Origin: Pogostemon cablin
Lineage: Eukaryota; Streptophyta; Magnoliopsida; Lamiales; Lamiaceae
Assembly: GCA_023678885.1 (NCBI GenBank)
Contig: CM043001.1
Span: 5,342,001 to 5,406,000, forward strand
DNA: 64,000 nucleotides
Reading direction: 5' to 3'
Positions 20,800 to 32,732 of this stretch are shown here, in pieces. The notes under the pieces were generated by a model, which was not told where the DNA came from, did not search any database, and saw nothing but the letters and a program-made list of their open reading frames with translations. Every line of letters begins with the position of its first letter. Positions within the stretch are counted from its first letter, which is position 1. Made by a program: the position numbers and the translations under genes.

Positions 20800-23110
20800 T
20801 GAAAAATATAAAAAATATTATTGACATATATTCTACTAATTTTCAATATATATACTAATTTTAAATCAATATACCAAGTAATATATTTTAGTTTAATCTA
20901 TAATAACATCAAATCTTTCAACGCAGTCTTTGATAATTTTTCACATTTTTTTCCTACCTTATTATTTTCAATCACGATCGTTCATTCTTTTAAATCATTC
21001 TATATAAACCTTTTCATTACCTAATCAAATCATTATTTTTTTGTGCTTCTTCTTTTTCTTTTTCTATTTCACTTTCATGCTATTTATAATATACTTTAAT
21101 TTATTTTATCATTTATATTTACTTTTATTTGATCTTGCAGGTTCATTCTCTCAGGTATCAATCTTCTTTTTTATTTTTGTTTTTTTTCTCTTCTATTTAT
21201 TTATTTTATTTATAATTCTATAAACCCTATTTCTATACTTTATAATTCTATAAATCATATTTCTATACTTGAATTTATTTTATCTTTTATACTTTTATTT
21301 GATCTTATTTTTATATTCAGTCATTCTCATACTTGATCATATGTGCAGGTTCAATTATTCTCATTTGAAGTATCATTTTTTTTTGAAATCTTATTTTCTT
21401 TATAATTCTATAAACCTTATTTATATACTATAATTTATTTTATCTTATGTACTTTTATTTGATCTTATTTTCAGGTTCAATCATTCGATTTGAGGTATCA
21501 TTCTTCTTTTTTATTTTTCGTTTATCTTATAATTTATGTTTTTTCTTCGTTTCTTTTGTATATTCTTCAAATTTTATAAATCCTATTTTCTATAAAAAAA
21601 ATTAATCTTATTGATTTTATTTTTATTTGATCTTATTTGCAGCTTAAATCATTAAAAAAAAGTCATCTATGTTTAGAGTGATGAAATTGGACAATCCAAA
21701 ATTAATTTCAGAATGTTTTTTTTTTAAATTTTATAAACTCTATTTTTATACTTTAATTTATTTTATCTTTTATATTTTTAGTTGTTCTTATTTTCATATT
21801 CAATCATTCTCCTTTGAGGTATCATTCTTTTTTTTATTCGTTTATCTTATAATTTATGGTTTTTTCTTCGTTTTTATTATTATTATATTTTATAAAATCT
21901 ATTTTTATTTTTATTTTAAACCTTATTGTTCTTATTTTTATTTGATCTTATTTGCAGTTTCAATCATTAATAAAAAAATCACAGTGTTTTGGAGTGATGA
22001 ATTTGGACAATCTATAATTAATTTTAGAAATTTTAGAATTTTTGTTGGTGCTTCTTCTTTTTCTTCTCTATTCACTTTCATACTATTTCTAATATACTTT
22101 AATTTATTTTATCTTTTATATTTACTTTTATTTGATCTTGCAGGTTCATTCTCTTAGGTATCGTTTTTCTTTTTTATTTTTTTGTCATTTTTTTCTCTTC
22201 TATTTATTTATTTTATTTATAATTCTATAAACCCTATTAATATACTTTACAATTCTATAAATCATATCTCTATACTTTAATTTATTTAATCTTTTATACT
22301 TTTATTTGATCTTATTTTTATATTCAGTCATTCTCATAATTGATCTTATGTGCAGGTTCAATTATTCTCATTTGAAGTATCTTTTTTTGTTTGTTTTTGA
22401 GATCTTATTTTCATTTCTCTTCGATTTTTGTATTTTCTTTATAATTCTATAAATCTTATTTATATACTTTAATTTATTTTATCTTATATACTTTTATTTT
22501 ATCTTATTTCCAGGTTCAATCATTCGATTTGAGGTATAATTCTTCTTTTTTATTTTTTGTTTATCTTATAATTTATGTTTTTTTCTTCGTTTCTTTTGTA
22601 TATTCTTCAAATTCTGTAAACCCTATTTTTAGAATTTTTTTAATCTTATTGATTTTATTTTTATTTGTTGTTATTTGCAACTTAAATAATTAAAAAAAAT
22701 CATCAATGTTTGGAGTGATGAATTTGGACAATCCATAATTAATTTCAGAATGTTTTATTTATAATTTTATAAACTCTATTTTTATACTTTAATTTGTTTT
22801 ATCTTTTATATTTTTAGTTGATCTTATTTTCATATTCAATCATTCTCCTTTGAGGATATAGTTCTTTTTTTATTCATTTATCTTATAATTTATGGTTTTT
22901 TCTTCGTTTTTATTGTTTACTTTATATTTATAAAATCTATTGTTATTATTATTTTTAAACCTTATTATTCTTATTTTTATTTTATTTTATTTGCATCTTC
23001 AATCATTAATAAAAAAAACGTCAGTGTTTGGAGTGATGAATTTGGACAATCTATAATTTATTTTAGTAATTTTAGAATTGTAGATTCAAAGCACATGTCA
23101 AATATATTTT
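20800..23110. repeat. Nested AT-rich tandem repeat array, about 1 kb units
   Basis: Two long units start near 21043 and 22048 (offset about 1005 bases), both beginning GTGCTTCTTCTTTTTCTT. Each contains about six 150-170-bp subunits of two alternating types. One has (G)CAGGTTCAATCATTC...TTTGAGGTATC. The other has a GAGTGATGAATTTGGACAATC block (about 21680, 21995, 22715 and 23030). Every subunit resembles an acceptor (TTGCAG), a 14-30-base segment and a donor-like GTATC. Frames such as 21669-22157 are Phe/Tyr-rich translations of the repeat, not genes. Confidence 0.75.
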
Positions 23111-23925
23111 TTATTTAATCTTTTGAATTAATGTATAAAATTTATTTTTGAAATTTTGTATTTTATTTTAATTTTTCATTCAATTATATTTCCATTATAA
23201 TCATCTCTATAAATATTCTTTTAATTTAATCTTTAGGATTAATGTATGAAATTTATTTTTGAAATTTTGTGATTTATTTTAATTTTTACTTTAATTTTTA
23301 TTTTATTTTCATTAGGATCGTCTCCATAAATATTATTTCAATATGTTTAATTTATTATATTAAATAATATTTGATATTTTATTTATTCATATATTATTCA
23401 ATTAAAAATAAAATATAAATTATAGTATACTATATTTTTCTTAAAAAATAGTAATTGAGTTTTAAAAGGAGATTATATTTAAAAAAAAAATAAATAAATA
23501 GATATCAATTAAAATAAAATAATTTTAATATAATTAATAATTGAAAGTTAATATATAATCTATTTATCTTAAATACCGAATTAAATTTAATGTTATAAAA
23601 AATAAGCGTATAAACAATGCGATTTAATTGATATATATATAAAATTACTTTATGTTATAAAAAAATATTTATATATTATACATAAATAAGTTGTAGTTTT
23701 TATAAAATACATAAATTCAAATAAATAAATAAATAAATATATTTATATACATACATAATGTTATGTTTAAAAAAAATTATGAGAAAGATTAGGGTAGGAC
23801 CGGTCCTATCAAAATTTGGTGGAACCAAATCCCAAATGACAACTCTAATTAAATCTCGCAGGTCTATGTGCACTGTTACCAAATCAATTTCTTATTGAAA
23901 TTACGTGAACTAGAGCGGAACGAAA
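23111..23925. other. AT-rich interval
   Basis: Long A/T runs. ATTAATGTATGAAATTTATTTTTGAAATTTTG appears twice (about 23127 and 23240) as a loose direct repeat of about 110 bases. Otherwise nothing recognisable. Confidence 0.5.
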
Positions 23926-24160
23926 GTACCCATCGCCCCCTTCTTCTCTCTTCCCCACCCCATCTTCTCTCTCCCCAGGGCTGAAGCCCATCTTCTCTCT
24001 CCGCCGGGAGCCTTGCGACGCGCACTCGACAGGGCAGGAGTGTGCGGTGGTGGCAGCGTCGCGTGGCAGCAGAAGATCTGGCACAACCCAATGATATGGC
24101 AGAGAACTCCGACGAAGCAGTGTGGCGGGACCGGTGGCTCCGACATTCACACTTTCCGGC

Positions 24161-24238
24161 GTATGCAACTACACGGACACTCCAAAGCAACAGCAGGCGC
24201 CGAAAGTTATTGCGGCTGAGGCAGCATGGAGTTCCGGC
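24161..24238 (+). repeat. 78-bp direct repeat, copy 1
   Basis: Starts GTATGCAACTACACGGACAC and ends GAGTTCCGGC. Differs from 25446-25523 at three positions by eye. In both copies an open frame reads CNYT(D/N)TPK...VIAAEAAWSSG, so the unit is probably a captured exon fragment. Here it is joined directly to aquaporin sequence. Confidence 0.85.
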
Positions 24239-24588
24239 ATATCAGTATGGAATGCTTTCGTGTTCGAGATAGTGCTGAAGTTCGGGCTGGTGTACACGGT
24301 GTATGTCACCGCCGTTGACCCGAGAAGGGTGAAATCGACATCATTGCACCGCTTGCATTTGGTCTGGTGGTCGGAGAAAACATCCTTGCCGCCGGCCCAT
24401 TCACCGGAGCCGCGATGAACCCTGCCGTGGCTTTCGGGCCGGCTCTGGTGAGCTTCGACTTCACCCACCACTGGATCTATTGGGCCGGGCCCCTGATCGG
24501 AGGTGGGCTCACCGGAGTGATCTATGAGGTGTTCTTCATTAACCACAGCCACGAGCCGTTACGCCTTTTGTATATTACTGTGCGGTAG
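24225..24588 (+). pseudogene. Tonoplast intrinsic protein (TIP1-like aquaporin) C-terminal fragment
   Basis: The reading begins WNAFVFEIVLKFGLVYTVYV (fourth membrane helix region) and continues TAVDPRR. After a one-base frameshift near 24325 it continues IDIIAPLAFGLVVGENILAA. The second NPA motif follows in GAAMNPAVAFGPALVSF, then HHWIYWAGPLIGGGLTGVIYEVFF and NHSHEPL. TIPs are vacuolar-membrane water channels; Val after the second NPA is the TIP1-type selectivity residue. The first half, including the first NPA loop, is absent and replaced by unrelated GC-rich text (23930-24220). The piece is therefore a captured or rearranged fragment. GC content is well above the flanks. Confidence 0.88.
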
Positions 24589-24599
24589 TATTGATAGTT

Positions 24600-25440
24600 T
24601 GGTTCATAGATGGATTTATGGTTGGGTAATAGGAAGATGACTGTTGTTTTGAACCTAGAAGACAAGGTATCTAAGGCAGACAAAAAATCTTGGGCTAGTT
24701 AGACAAGGGATAAAAATAATCTTCTCTAATGGACAACTTGGAATGGTATTTATATACACCTTAAGCTTATAATTAATACCACTTCAACAGTTCAATAATT
24801 GATGTTGTTCACTATTATTGGAAAATGGTGTAATTGATTTATGTTATGTGATTTGGTATTTTCCTGATTTGTGGTTTGTACTTTGAATTGGTCACTGTGA
24901 AATGTATTTTCCTTTCCTTTTCTGCTGTGAAATGTATTTTCTCGTATTGTTATTTTAACAAAAGTTATTAGGTGTTTAAATATGGATTAATTTAAAAAAT
25001 AATCTAATTATTCTCAACATGGCTTCATTTATTAAAAAATCAAAATATTAAATCATTTAGTAATCCTATTTATTCAAAAGAGTAACCTAATTATTTTCAT
25101 AGAGTAATCTATCAACATGACTTCATTTTAAAATACGGAGTATTAAAGGATTAAATCAAAGAGTATCCTTGTTTATTTGAGTAATCAAATGAATTTTTAA
25201 AAAGGTAATCTAATTATTTCAGCAGGAGCAAAATAAGTACTTTGAGTGAAGGTGGGGCTCTAAAACCCAAGTCAACCAAAAAGCAAATCCTATGAAGTAG
25301 AGTTGAGGGACCAGCCGAAAGTAGTTCACCAAAACAACAAAAGAGAGAGCTAGAGATATAGGCATTAAATATCTCCCATGCTACTTATGGCAATAAGCCA
25401 AAAGGGACCAGGTCACGGGACTAGCTGCAAGGCTGCAGAC
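24600..25440. other. Interval between captured fragments
   Basis: AT-rich sequence, partly 3'-UTR-like after the TIP fragment. A CGGAGTATTAAAGG word near 25135 may be a Stowaway scrap. No open frame worth reporting. Confidence 0.45.
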
Positions 25441-25445
25441 CTGCT

Positions 25446-25523
25446 GTATGCAACTACACGAACACTCCAAAGCGACAGCAGGCGCCGGAAGTTATTGCGG
25501 CTGAGGCAGCATGGAGTTCCGGC
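25446..25523 (+). repeat. 78-bp direct repeat, copy 2
   Basis: Near-identical to 24161-24238. Here it is followed by GRMESQWSTEKKKHPDVL in the same frame instead of aquaporin text, so the same exon piece is joined to two different neighbours. Confidence 0.85.
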
Positions 25524-26050
25524 AGAATGGAGAGCCAGTGGTCGACGGAAAAGAAGAAGCACCCGGATGTGCTGAGCTTTCCGGTGAGCAAAACAGATTG
25601 GGTACCCCACTCACCCCACCAAAATAAACCTCGTCACACCACTCAATACACCTTGTCTCATAGTATGAAGTTGGCCGTCATTCATCCAGTAGCTCAGCCA
25701 CATTTCCCCACCAATCCTCCATTTCAGAACACTACCCTCCATCTCCTTATTCACCCTCCACCGCACACCCTCGCCGTACTCTTCTTTGGCGAATACCATT
25801 CCGCCGGATTTAGTGAACGCCCGCCCATCTCCCATGTACCGATTCCAAAAATTCATCCCACCACCACGCCGCCTGCAGGAGGCCTCCACGTGGCAACTAG
25901 ATCCGAAATCCAAATTCGAATCAAGGTTTTATCGAAGATTGAGACTGAGTTTGCGATGTGGCATGATTTGGGAAACAGAATTGTTGAATGAATATGCGTT
26001 CCAGATCCGATTAGCAAGTATATGAGATCTGGTTGCAGCGATTGAAAGTG
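25524..26050. pseudogene. Unrecognised host gene fragments inside a putative Helitron
   Basis: Open frames exist on both strands. The minus frame 25913-25611 has a composition more like a real protein (MNFWNRYMGDGRAF, WRVNKEMEGSVLKW, MWLSYWMNDGQLHT). The plus frame 25527-25991 is Pro/His-rich and probably its shadow. GC content is high against the AT-rich flanks and the segment ends abruptly near 26050. I do not recognise the family. With the TIP piece it is best explained as gene-fragment capture. Confidence 0.4.
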
Positions 26051-26283
26051 AGAAGAGTCTTGTTTATGAGAAACTGAGAGAGACGAGGGAAAGGGGGAGA
26101 GAGAAAGTGAGAGGAGAGAGAGATAGATCAGCGAAATTACACAGAGAAATGGGTTTGACCCATATTAGAATATATGACGTGTACAATCCGGTTGTACCAT
26201 TTTTAAGAAAAAGACGAGCCTATTCTAGTCTTTGCCAAAAATTAAATATAAAAGTATATAATTGTAATATACTTAATTTTTTT

Positions 26284-26306
26284 CGTGCAACGCACGTAAT
26301 ATCTAG
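26284..26306 (+). mobile_element. Helitron-type 3' terminus
   Basis: A perfect 5-bp stem hairpin (CGTGC-AAC-GCACG, 26284-26296) is followed after TAATAT by terminal CTAG and then T. The hairpin sits 10 bases from the end, as in plant Helitrons. Gene fragments at 24-26 kb lie immediately upstream. The 5' end was not located. Confidence 0.62.
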
Positions 26307-26309
26307 TAA

Positions 26310-27477
26310 TAATTAATTTAAATCCATGTATTTTATTTTATAGTCTTAACATTGAAAACTGTGTATTATAAGGTAATTAATCTTAATGGAGAAAAAAATA
26401 TAAACCGGTATGATCTACATATGATGCACCGAATGCATTCTAAAATTTACCTTAATTATCTCATTAATTAATTGATATAATTATGTTGTTACAAAATCAT
26501 TACCACATTGAACTATTAAAATAGTTTGTAACCTATTTTGCAACGCCGTTCGAAAGAGAATGATTCAATTACTCCAATATATGATTAATTTCAAAATTGA
26601 TGGTTGTATTTCAGATTATATTATCTTTTAATTTGTGGAACAAAACTTGATAAATCACAAGCAATCGAGCATTCATTCCACTATATAGGGTTTGAGAACT
26701 TCCACACTGAAGAGTAATCCAAATAACTGCTACAAGAATTTGAAGATCACATAATGCAATCTTTGATAACAACTGTAATGAAGAATCTTGCATTGACTAT
26801 CACTTAAGTTTTGATCTGCTGAGCAATGTTACTTACAACGAATCCCAATTGAAACATGGGAGTGAAATAGATGATCCCAATTGACTTCCTTACGAGTGCT
26901 TCTACCAAGTAATGATAAAAGAAGTTACTTGTCAAGATCTTGTCGAAATGTTTTGCCTTGTTTGCCATGATTTACCGTGTGAAAAATTATTAAAACCCCT
27001 ATTTTATTTTATATATAATTAATAAAAATGCAATTTAAAGATCAACCCTTTATTTTAAAATATGAGTATAAATGTCAAAAAAAATTAAAAAATTAAAATT
27101 AAAATTAAAACAAAAATAAAGTTCCAAGTCAATTCACTTTTGTCATTTTCGAATTCAACACCTTAGTCTATTACCAAGATTAATTTGTATAATAGCTAAC
27201 TCGATCTTGGGCCTATGTTTTATCATCGGCTAATCGCTTATTGGGCTTATTTCGGCCCATTGACTCAGCCCATGTTTATTTCTTCATTCATGAGCCATAT
27301 TTGGATCGGAGGGATATGATGCATATCATGTTTATTATATTTACATATTTTATTATTCAACTTATTATTTTATGAACCAAAACAAACATTTACTGAATAC
27401 ATCCCACCAAAAAGCATGAGGTTTATTTAAAACAGTTAAAAAGTTTCAATATATTATAATTTGTTACTATTTGAGAA

Positions 27478-27532
<55 letters not shown>

Positions 27533-28640
27533 CTACATTAAAACTATCTAAAGTCCGTTACACATTAAAATTGCATTCAACTTGTGCGGCGGGAGACTGA
27601 TTCTATTATATAAGTTTAAATTAAATTTAGGAATTACAATGAAATTGCTTAAAAGTTTTATCATTCTACCTATCATTCATTCTTAAAAAGTTGTCCTCTC
27701 CAAACCCGTCAACGTAATTTCAAAGTAAGTATATTATTGAGGTCACATATTTCTATTCTTTATTGGTATTCCGTGTAAAATTTAATTAAAGACATGAACA
27801 ACGATATATGAGTTTGAATTTTAATTTTATGAATATTTGTTTTGTCCCATTTCAACCTTATGTGTGCTATTCTCTAATTTGTTATTCTATTTGAAATAGT
27901 CTGTTAAAATATATGTAGACTGTATATGATAAGTACAGGTTATATTATTATTTTTATTATTATTTTAAATGTTTTTATTGAAATCTCACATGTGATTTTT
28001 AAGGTTTTCAATTATAGTTTTTCTATAAGTTCTTATTTAAAAGTTTTGTTAATCCTTTCTTTTGAGAGGTGCAAGTGCTTTAATTTTTTTTTTAATTATT
28101 ATTATTACGCATGAGATGTTTCAATTAAGGTGGGATTCCTTTTGTATTGATTTCTAAGCATTTTGGGCTTTGATGATAATGATGATCATATCTCCAAGTT
28201 CTTGTACCCAAAGATTGTGATGGTAGCGGTTGATTCTCAGTGGGTTAAAATGTATACAAACATAAAAATTAAGAATTCTTAAGGTCCTTTGTTGATGCTT
28301 GATTATCTAATTGCTAGGACGTTTGTATCTCTTTTTTCTTTAAAGTTAATATTTCACCACAGAATGCTTGATTACTTCCAATAATATATGTTTCATGTAT
28401 GTACCTTTGACATCTTTATAGGAAAAAGAACAATTAAATGAGGATGTGGGAAAGAAAGTCAGGCGAAGGAAGAAATTGCGGCTGAACTTTTATTTTTTCA
28501 GGTTGCGAATAAATGAAACACTTCTGGATTTCTTAGGTTTCTTTCTAGCTTTAAATTGAGACGATCCTTTTAATTTTGAGTTATTTCGGAGGTTTGAGAT
28601 ACAAACTTTTCTCTCTCTTTTTTTATTGAATATTATAGTA
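26310..28640. other. AT-rich interval with (TA)n microsatellite
   Basis: 27484-27529 is an uninterrupted (TA)n run. 27130-27300 contains GGGCCTATG, GGGCTTATTTCGGCCCATTG and similar phrases common in plant intergenic and LTR sequence, but no terminal repeats are visible. 28060-28520 looks like intron or UTR text. No gene supported. Confidence 0.5.
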
Positions 28641-28721
28641 CTCCCTTTATCCCAATACAATTTTGGCAACTCCTTTGTAAATTACAAAGGAGGTGTGAAT
28701 ATTATAATGGGATGGAAGGAG
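28641..28721. mobile_element. Short Stowaway-like MITE with TA target duplication
   Basis: The ends CTCCCTTTATCCCAATACAA and, inward from the right, CTCCTTCCATCCCATTATAA are inverted repeats, flanked by TA on both sides. At 81 bp it is almost a perfect foldback around CTCCTTTGTAA/TTACAAAGGAG. Confidence 0.8.
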
Positions 28722-28867
28722 TATTAACTTGTGGAAACTTTTAGACTTTTGAATATTTTAAATGAGTTAAACATTTTGTTATTGCTTCGAGTTAATTTTA
28801 ATTGATTAATTCTGTAGACGGGAAATGAAATATATTTATCATTTTTAGAATTAAAAAAGATATGCAT

Positions 28868-29240
28868 TTAGTGGCGAACAAAGTAATTTCGTCGCAAAAT
28901 TTGTGATAAAAAATCATTTTTATTACTAGTTGCAAAAAAAAATGTAATGAAAGTAAAAGATTCATTGCAAATATTTGCTACGGCAATTAAAATTACATAA
29001 CAAAATATTTATGGTGAAATGTATCAATTTTGCTACAAATTTTTGCAGCCAAAGTTCAATTTTTATAGTTAAATTTTGGCGACTTTGTATAGGTATTCGT
29101 AGCAAATGCTAGTGATGAAATAAAAATTTTTATCGCTAATATTTTGCAATGAAGTAATAAATTTTTGTTGCAAATATTTGCAATAAAATTTTTAATTTTT
29201 GTTGCATTATAATTTTTGTAGCAAATTATATTTTTTCAAA
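28868..29240. repeat. Repeat-rich segment of TTTGTCGCAAAT-like words
   Basis: Words related to GCAAATATTTGC, GCGACGAAAT and TTGTAGCAAAT recur about a dozen times in both orientations, a pattern common in non-autonomous plant DNA elements. Termini not identified. Confidence 0.4.
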
Positions 29241-29496
29241 AGTATGATGAATCATGGATTAAAGTATTATTTTTAAGGTATTATGATATGATTATTACTA
29301 ATATATTTTAACTAACAATTAATATACTTTACCTATAATAATAAATATACTTAATAATAATCGATCCGTCTCACAACTCGTCTTATATATACTCATCTCA
29401 TAAGATTACTGCATACATTAAACTCATTCATTAATAATTATCCCCTTCATACCCTTAACCCTAAAATAAAATACTTGATGCTAATAATAAATAATA

Positions 29497-29721
29497 CTTC
29501 CTCCGTCCGTCCAAAATATCTCATTTTTCTATTTTGGGCGTCGCTCCTAAGAGTTTTATTTTCTTTATTACATACATGATACTCACACACTCACTAATAC
29601 AATTAAAATATGAGGCTCACACACCTATTAATACAACAATCTACTATATATTAAATAATAAAGTTCCTTAATTCACGTAAAAAAATAAATGGATCTTTTT
29701 TAAAGTGGACGGATAGAGTGT
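29497..29721. mobile_element. Stowaway-like MITE
   Basis: The left end CTTCCTCCGTCCGTCCAAAA and the right end read inward (ACTCTATCCGTCCACTTTAA) match the Stowaway CTCCGTCC terminal repeat. TA flanks the left end and occurs at the right end. About 225 bp and non-coding. Confidence 0.78.
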
Positions 29722-30198
29722 TACACTTTTATCCCAACAATGTTTTCACTTTTTTTTTTTCCTTTTCTTTAATAACATGTGTTGAAAGAATATATTTTCT
29801 TCATTTTGCTATTTATATTTTTATAATGAATAAATAATAAATTATGTTTGGTATATTGAATATGAATGATATTTTTATTAATAAAATGTATGACGAACAT
29901 TATTAGTTGTTCTGATTTTTTTGTTAGGGGTAATTAAAGTATGATTTTATAAATATACTTAGATTACTTGCTAATAAACGTAATTTATCTATACCGTAAT
30001 ACTTTAATAATGAATGACCGGTCTCACAACCTGTTTTATACTGAGTTGATCTATTGTACACCAAGTGTACGTTAAAAACATGACCCATATTTATAAATGG
30101 GTCGAGTATATAAGATCCAAATAACCCATTAGGTCATTTCTTCTCACGTTCCTTCACTCGGCCGTTCCTTCACAATTTCGTCAAGTCGCTTCCTTCCA

Positions 30199-30414
30199 CC
30201 GCCTACGAATCCGTCAAGCCGCACACCTCTTTCTCGAAGTCTCTCCAATCCGCCTCCATCGTCTTCCTCCTTCATCTCCTTAGGTGGAGCCGCCTCCTTT
30301 TGCCACCGCCTACGACTCCATCAAGCCGCCTCCTTCTGCGGAGTCTCTACGCTCTGCCTCCATTGTCTTCCTCCTCCTCTCCTCTGTCTCCGTAGGTAGG
30401 AGCCGCCTTCTTTT
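30199..30414 (+). repeat. Imperfect tandem duplication of an about 105-bp GC-richer segment
   Basis: CCACCGCCTACGAATCCGTC...GGTGGAGCCGCCTCCTTTTG is followed by a diverged copy starting CCACCGCCTACGACTCCATC. Both translate to (T/F)AY(E/D)S(V/I)KP...SL(Q/R)SASIVFLL. A 105-codon frame (30284-30601) covers the second copy. It looks like the first exon or 5' UTR of a host gene or transposon gene; not recognised. Confidence 0.55.
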
Positions 30415-31039
30415 GCCGCTGAGTCTCTCAGCTCCATCTCTGTCTCCATCTTCCTCCACACGGTGTTCTCAATTCATCTCTGTCTGTCCTCTGTTACGTT
30501 TACTATTTCAATTTTGTAATCTCTTCTCAACTCCTACAGATCTAATCAGATCTACTCTTGTTGAATCTCTATACAACTTTTTGTGTTCTATTCCAATTTA
30601 AATGGTTTAAATTTTGAAAAGAATCTGCGATTGTAATTGCTGCAGGATGAAATCTTATTAGATTCTCATGCCAATTTGAGTAGATTTTTTTGGTGATTGT
30701 AATCAAATTTCACAGTTTTTGGAATTCTTTTGGATCAACTGATTCGTGTAATTTGTGGCAAAAAATTAAATTTGGTGTATTGCCTCAAAGTTTTGGAATT
30801 TAATTTTTAATTTTAGTTTTTTTAATGGCTGTATTATTATAGGAAATTATAGTTATAATTGTATTACTTTTTTTACAGAATTGTATGAAACTAAAAATAA
30901 TTTTTTTTGAAACAAAATAGAGATATTATAGATTAATAACACGAAGAATAATGGTAGAGAAGGTCATCCACAAAGTTTGTAGGCTCGACCCATACATGAG
31001 GGTTTGAATAATCACGAGAAACCCTAGCAATTTTGGTTG

Positions 31040-31465
31040 CTACATTATTACAACACGATTAACACGATGAATTGAGAATGATGGAATTGAAGTAAGGATT
31101 TGTTCACAAGCTGCCACGTAATTCCCAAACACCGAGTCCTCCACAGTTGGGTGTTGAAGCGCATCATCCACGATCTTTGCATCTGTTTCTATAACCGCTC
31201 GTTCCATTCCCAAATCCTTTAACCATGACAGTGCTTCATACACACCCATAATCTCTCCTTCATCCACTCAAAATATTCCAGGTATCACAAGTGAACGACA
31301 TACTACAAAGCTTCCTATATCATCTCTCAGAATCATGCCAATACCAATCTCAGAACTGTCTCCAAAGAAAGCTGCATCTATATTTAGTTTTAAGAAAGAG
31401 ATGGGTGGTTTATGCCAATCTAAACATGCATAAGATATTTTTCTTGAAGCTCCTCTACCCCGCAC
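31040..31465 (-). pseudogene. LINE RNase H (RVT_3-type) domain
   Basis: The frame 31465-31268 carries LKLNIDAAFFGDSSEIGIGM (first catalytic Asp in NIDAAF). A stop follows, and the same register continues as DEGEIMGVYEALSWLKDLG (catalytic Glu) and AVIETDAKIVDDAL (second Asp). These are the catalytic positions of plant RVT_3-type RNase H, which degrades the RNA strand in hybrids. One stop separates the halves. Confidence 0.8.
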
Positions 31466-31499
31466 TGACTCCCATTCTTGGAAGAACCAACATGTCCCG

Positions 31500-32474
31500 T
31501 TAACCGCTTGAATTGCTGGCTTGTAAGTAGTTCCTCTCTATAAAGCCGGGTTTCTTTCCTTCCAAATCTGCCATGCTACCATCACAAATTTTCTTACATC
31601 TTTTTTCATTCAATGTGTCAAATAATAAGAAGAAAAGATTTGTGATTGATGAAACTCCGAGGGAAGCTGTGTTGATGAAGTTTCCGAGACCCACCGCAAG
31701 CCAACAATTCATAGCATATGGACAACTAACAAATGTATGCCAAGCATTCTCCAAACTACTTGAACAGATAGGGTATGAATTACTCATGTTCAAACCTCTT
31801 TTAATTAGATTGTCCCTATTCGGTAAACAATCCCTACAAATCCTCCACATTACCATTTTCACCTTGGGTGGAATTTGTATCCTCCATAACTTACTCCAGT
31901 TACCTGCCACTTCTTCATCTGAATTTGAGGTAAGAGCCACTGTTAATTTATAAGCATATTTCACCGAATATCGTCCGTCATGAGTAAAATGCCAAATCAA
32001 TTTATTGTAGTGACCTGGAGGTGGAATCAGAGTCTGTAGGATACGATTAACATCACATGGCAGTAGATATTCCTCAAGAAATTCAATGTCCCACATTTGA
32101 CATCCTGGAATAAAAAGATCAGCAACTCGGATATCAAACAGTATCTGATTAATTGGTGTATTAATAAAGAAAATTTCAGCATTGCATAACCATGGATAAT
32201 CCCAAATTCTGATGTTATAGCCATCTCCTATCTTCCATCTAGTTCCCCTTTTGACAAGATCTTGAGAAGTCCAGATGCCTTTCCAAGTAAAACTTGGACA
32301 TTGCCCAACATTGGCGTTTAAAAAATATCCTCTAGGAAAGTATTTAGCTTTGAGAACTTTGCAAACAAGGGCATCAGGGCCAGTGATAAATCTCCAACCA
32401 AACTTTTCAAGCATTGCAAGGTTGAAAAGATGTAGATTACGAAAGCCTTTTCTACCAAACTCTTTTTTCCACAC
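31500..32474 (-). CDS. LINE RT C-terminal region with zf-RVT domain
   Basis: A 324-codon frame, the longest in the window. It contains the post-RT LINE text KGFRNLHLFNLAMLEKFGWR, SFTWKGIWTSQDLVKRGTRW and IGDGYNIRIWDYPWL. The zinc-binding reverse-transcriptase domain follows: YSVKYAYKL, WSKLWRIQIPPKVKMVMWRI, CRDCLPNRDNLIKRG, then CSSSLENAWHTFVSCPYA in place of the usual CxxC...H...C. In intact elements it joins the RT domain upstream and RNase H downstream. The gap 32475-32732 has the same relation in other frames, so at least two frameshifts separate it from the RT. Confidence 0.85.
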   Translation of the reverse strand: MWKKEFGRKGFRNLHLFNLAMLEKFGWRFITGPDALVCKVLKAKYFPRGYFLNANVGQCPSFTWKGIWTSQDLVKRGTRWKIGDGYNIRIWDYPWLCNAEIFFINTPINQILFDIRVADLFIPGCQMWDIEFLEEYLLPCDVNRILQTLIPPPGHYNKLIWHFTHDGRYSVKYAYKLTVALTSNSDEEVAGNWSKLWRIQIPPKVKMVMWRICRDCLPNRDNLIKRGLNMSNSYPICSSSLENAWHTFVSCPYAMNCWLAVGLGNFINTASLGVSSITNLFFLLFDTLNEKRCKKICDGSMADLEGKKPGFIERNYLQASNSSG

Positions 32475-32732
32475 AAAGTTTCTTCCAACTCATCCATTTA
32501 ATTCCTTTTGCAGCGTCATTACCATTACCCCACCAAAACGAATTGAGCATTCTCTGAAGCACATCAGCCAATGTGGAAGGCAGTAGAATGTACTCATACA
32601 ATATGCAGGAATAGCCTGAGCAGCAGATTTAATGAGAATTTCCTTACCTGCCTTGGAAATTTTTTTGTCTCTCCAGGAATGTAACTTCTTCCATAGCCTG
32701 TCTCGAAGATAGTTAAAAATCTCCCTTTTTTT

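Noticed and set aside
21041..22157. Hydrophobic Phe/Tyr/Leu-rich frames resembling membrane proteins
   Set aside because: They are translations of T-rich tandem repeats; the apparent membrane helices are a composition artefact.
20800..23110. CRISPR-like array because of regular repeats and spacers
   Set aside because: The repeats are long, diverged and AT-rich in a plant nuclear context; no palindromic short direct repeat with unique spacers.
30284..30601. 105-codon frame as a real host gene
   Set aside because: Ser/Leu/Pro-rich, covers a tandem duplication, and has no recognisable domain; kept only as a repeat.
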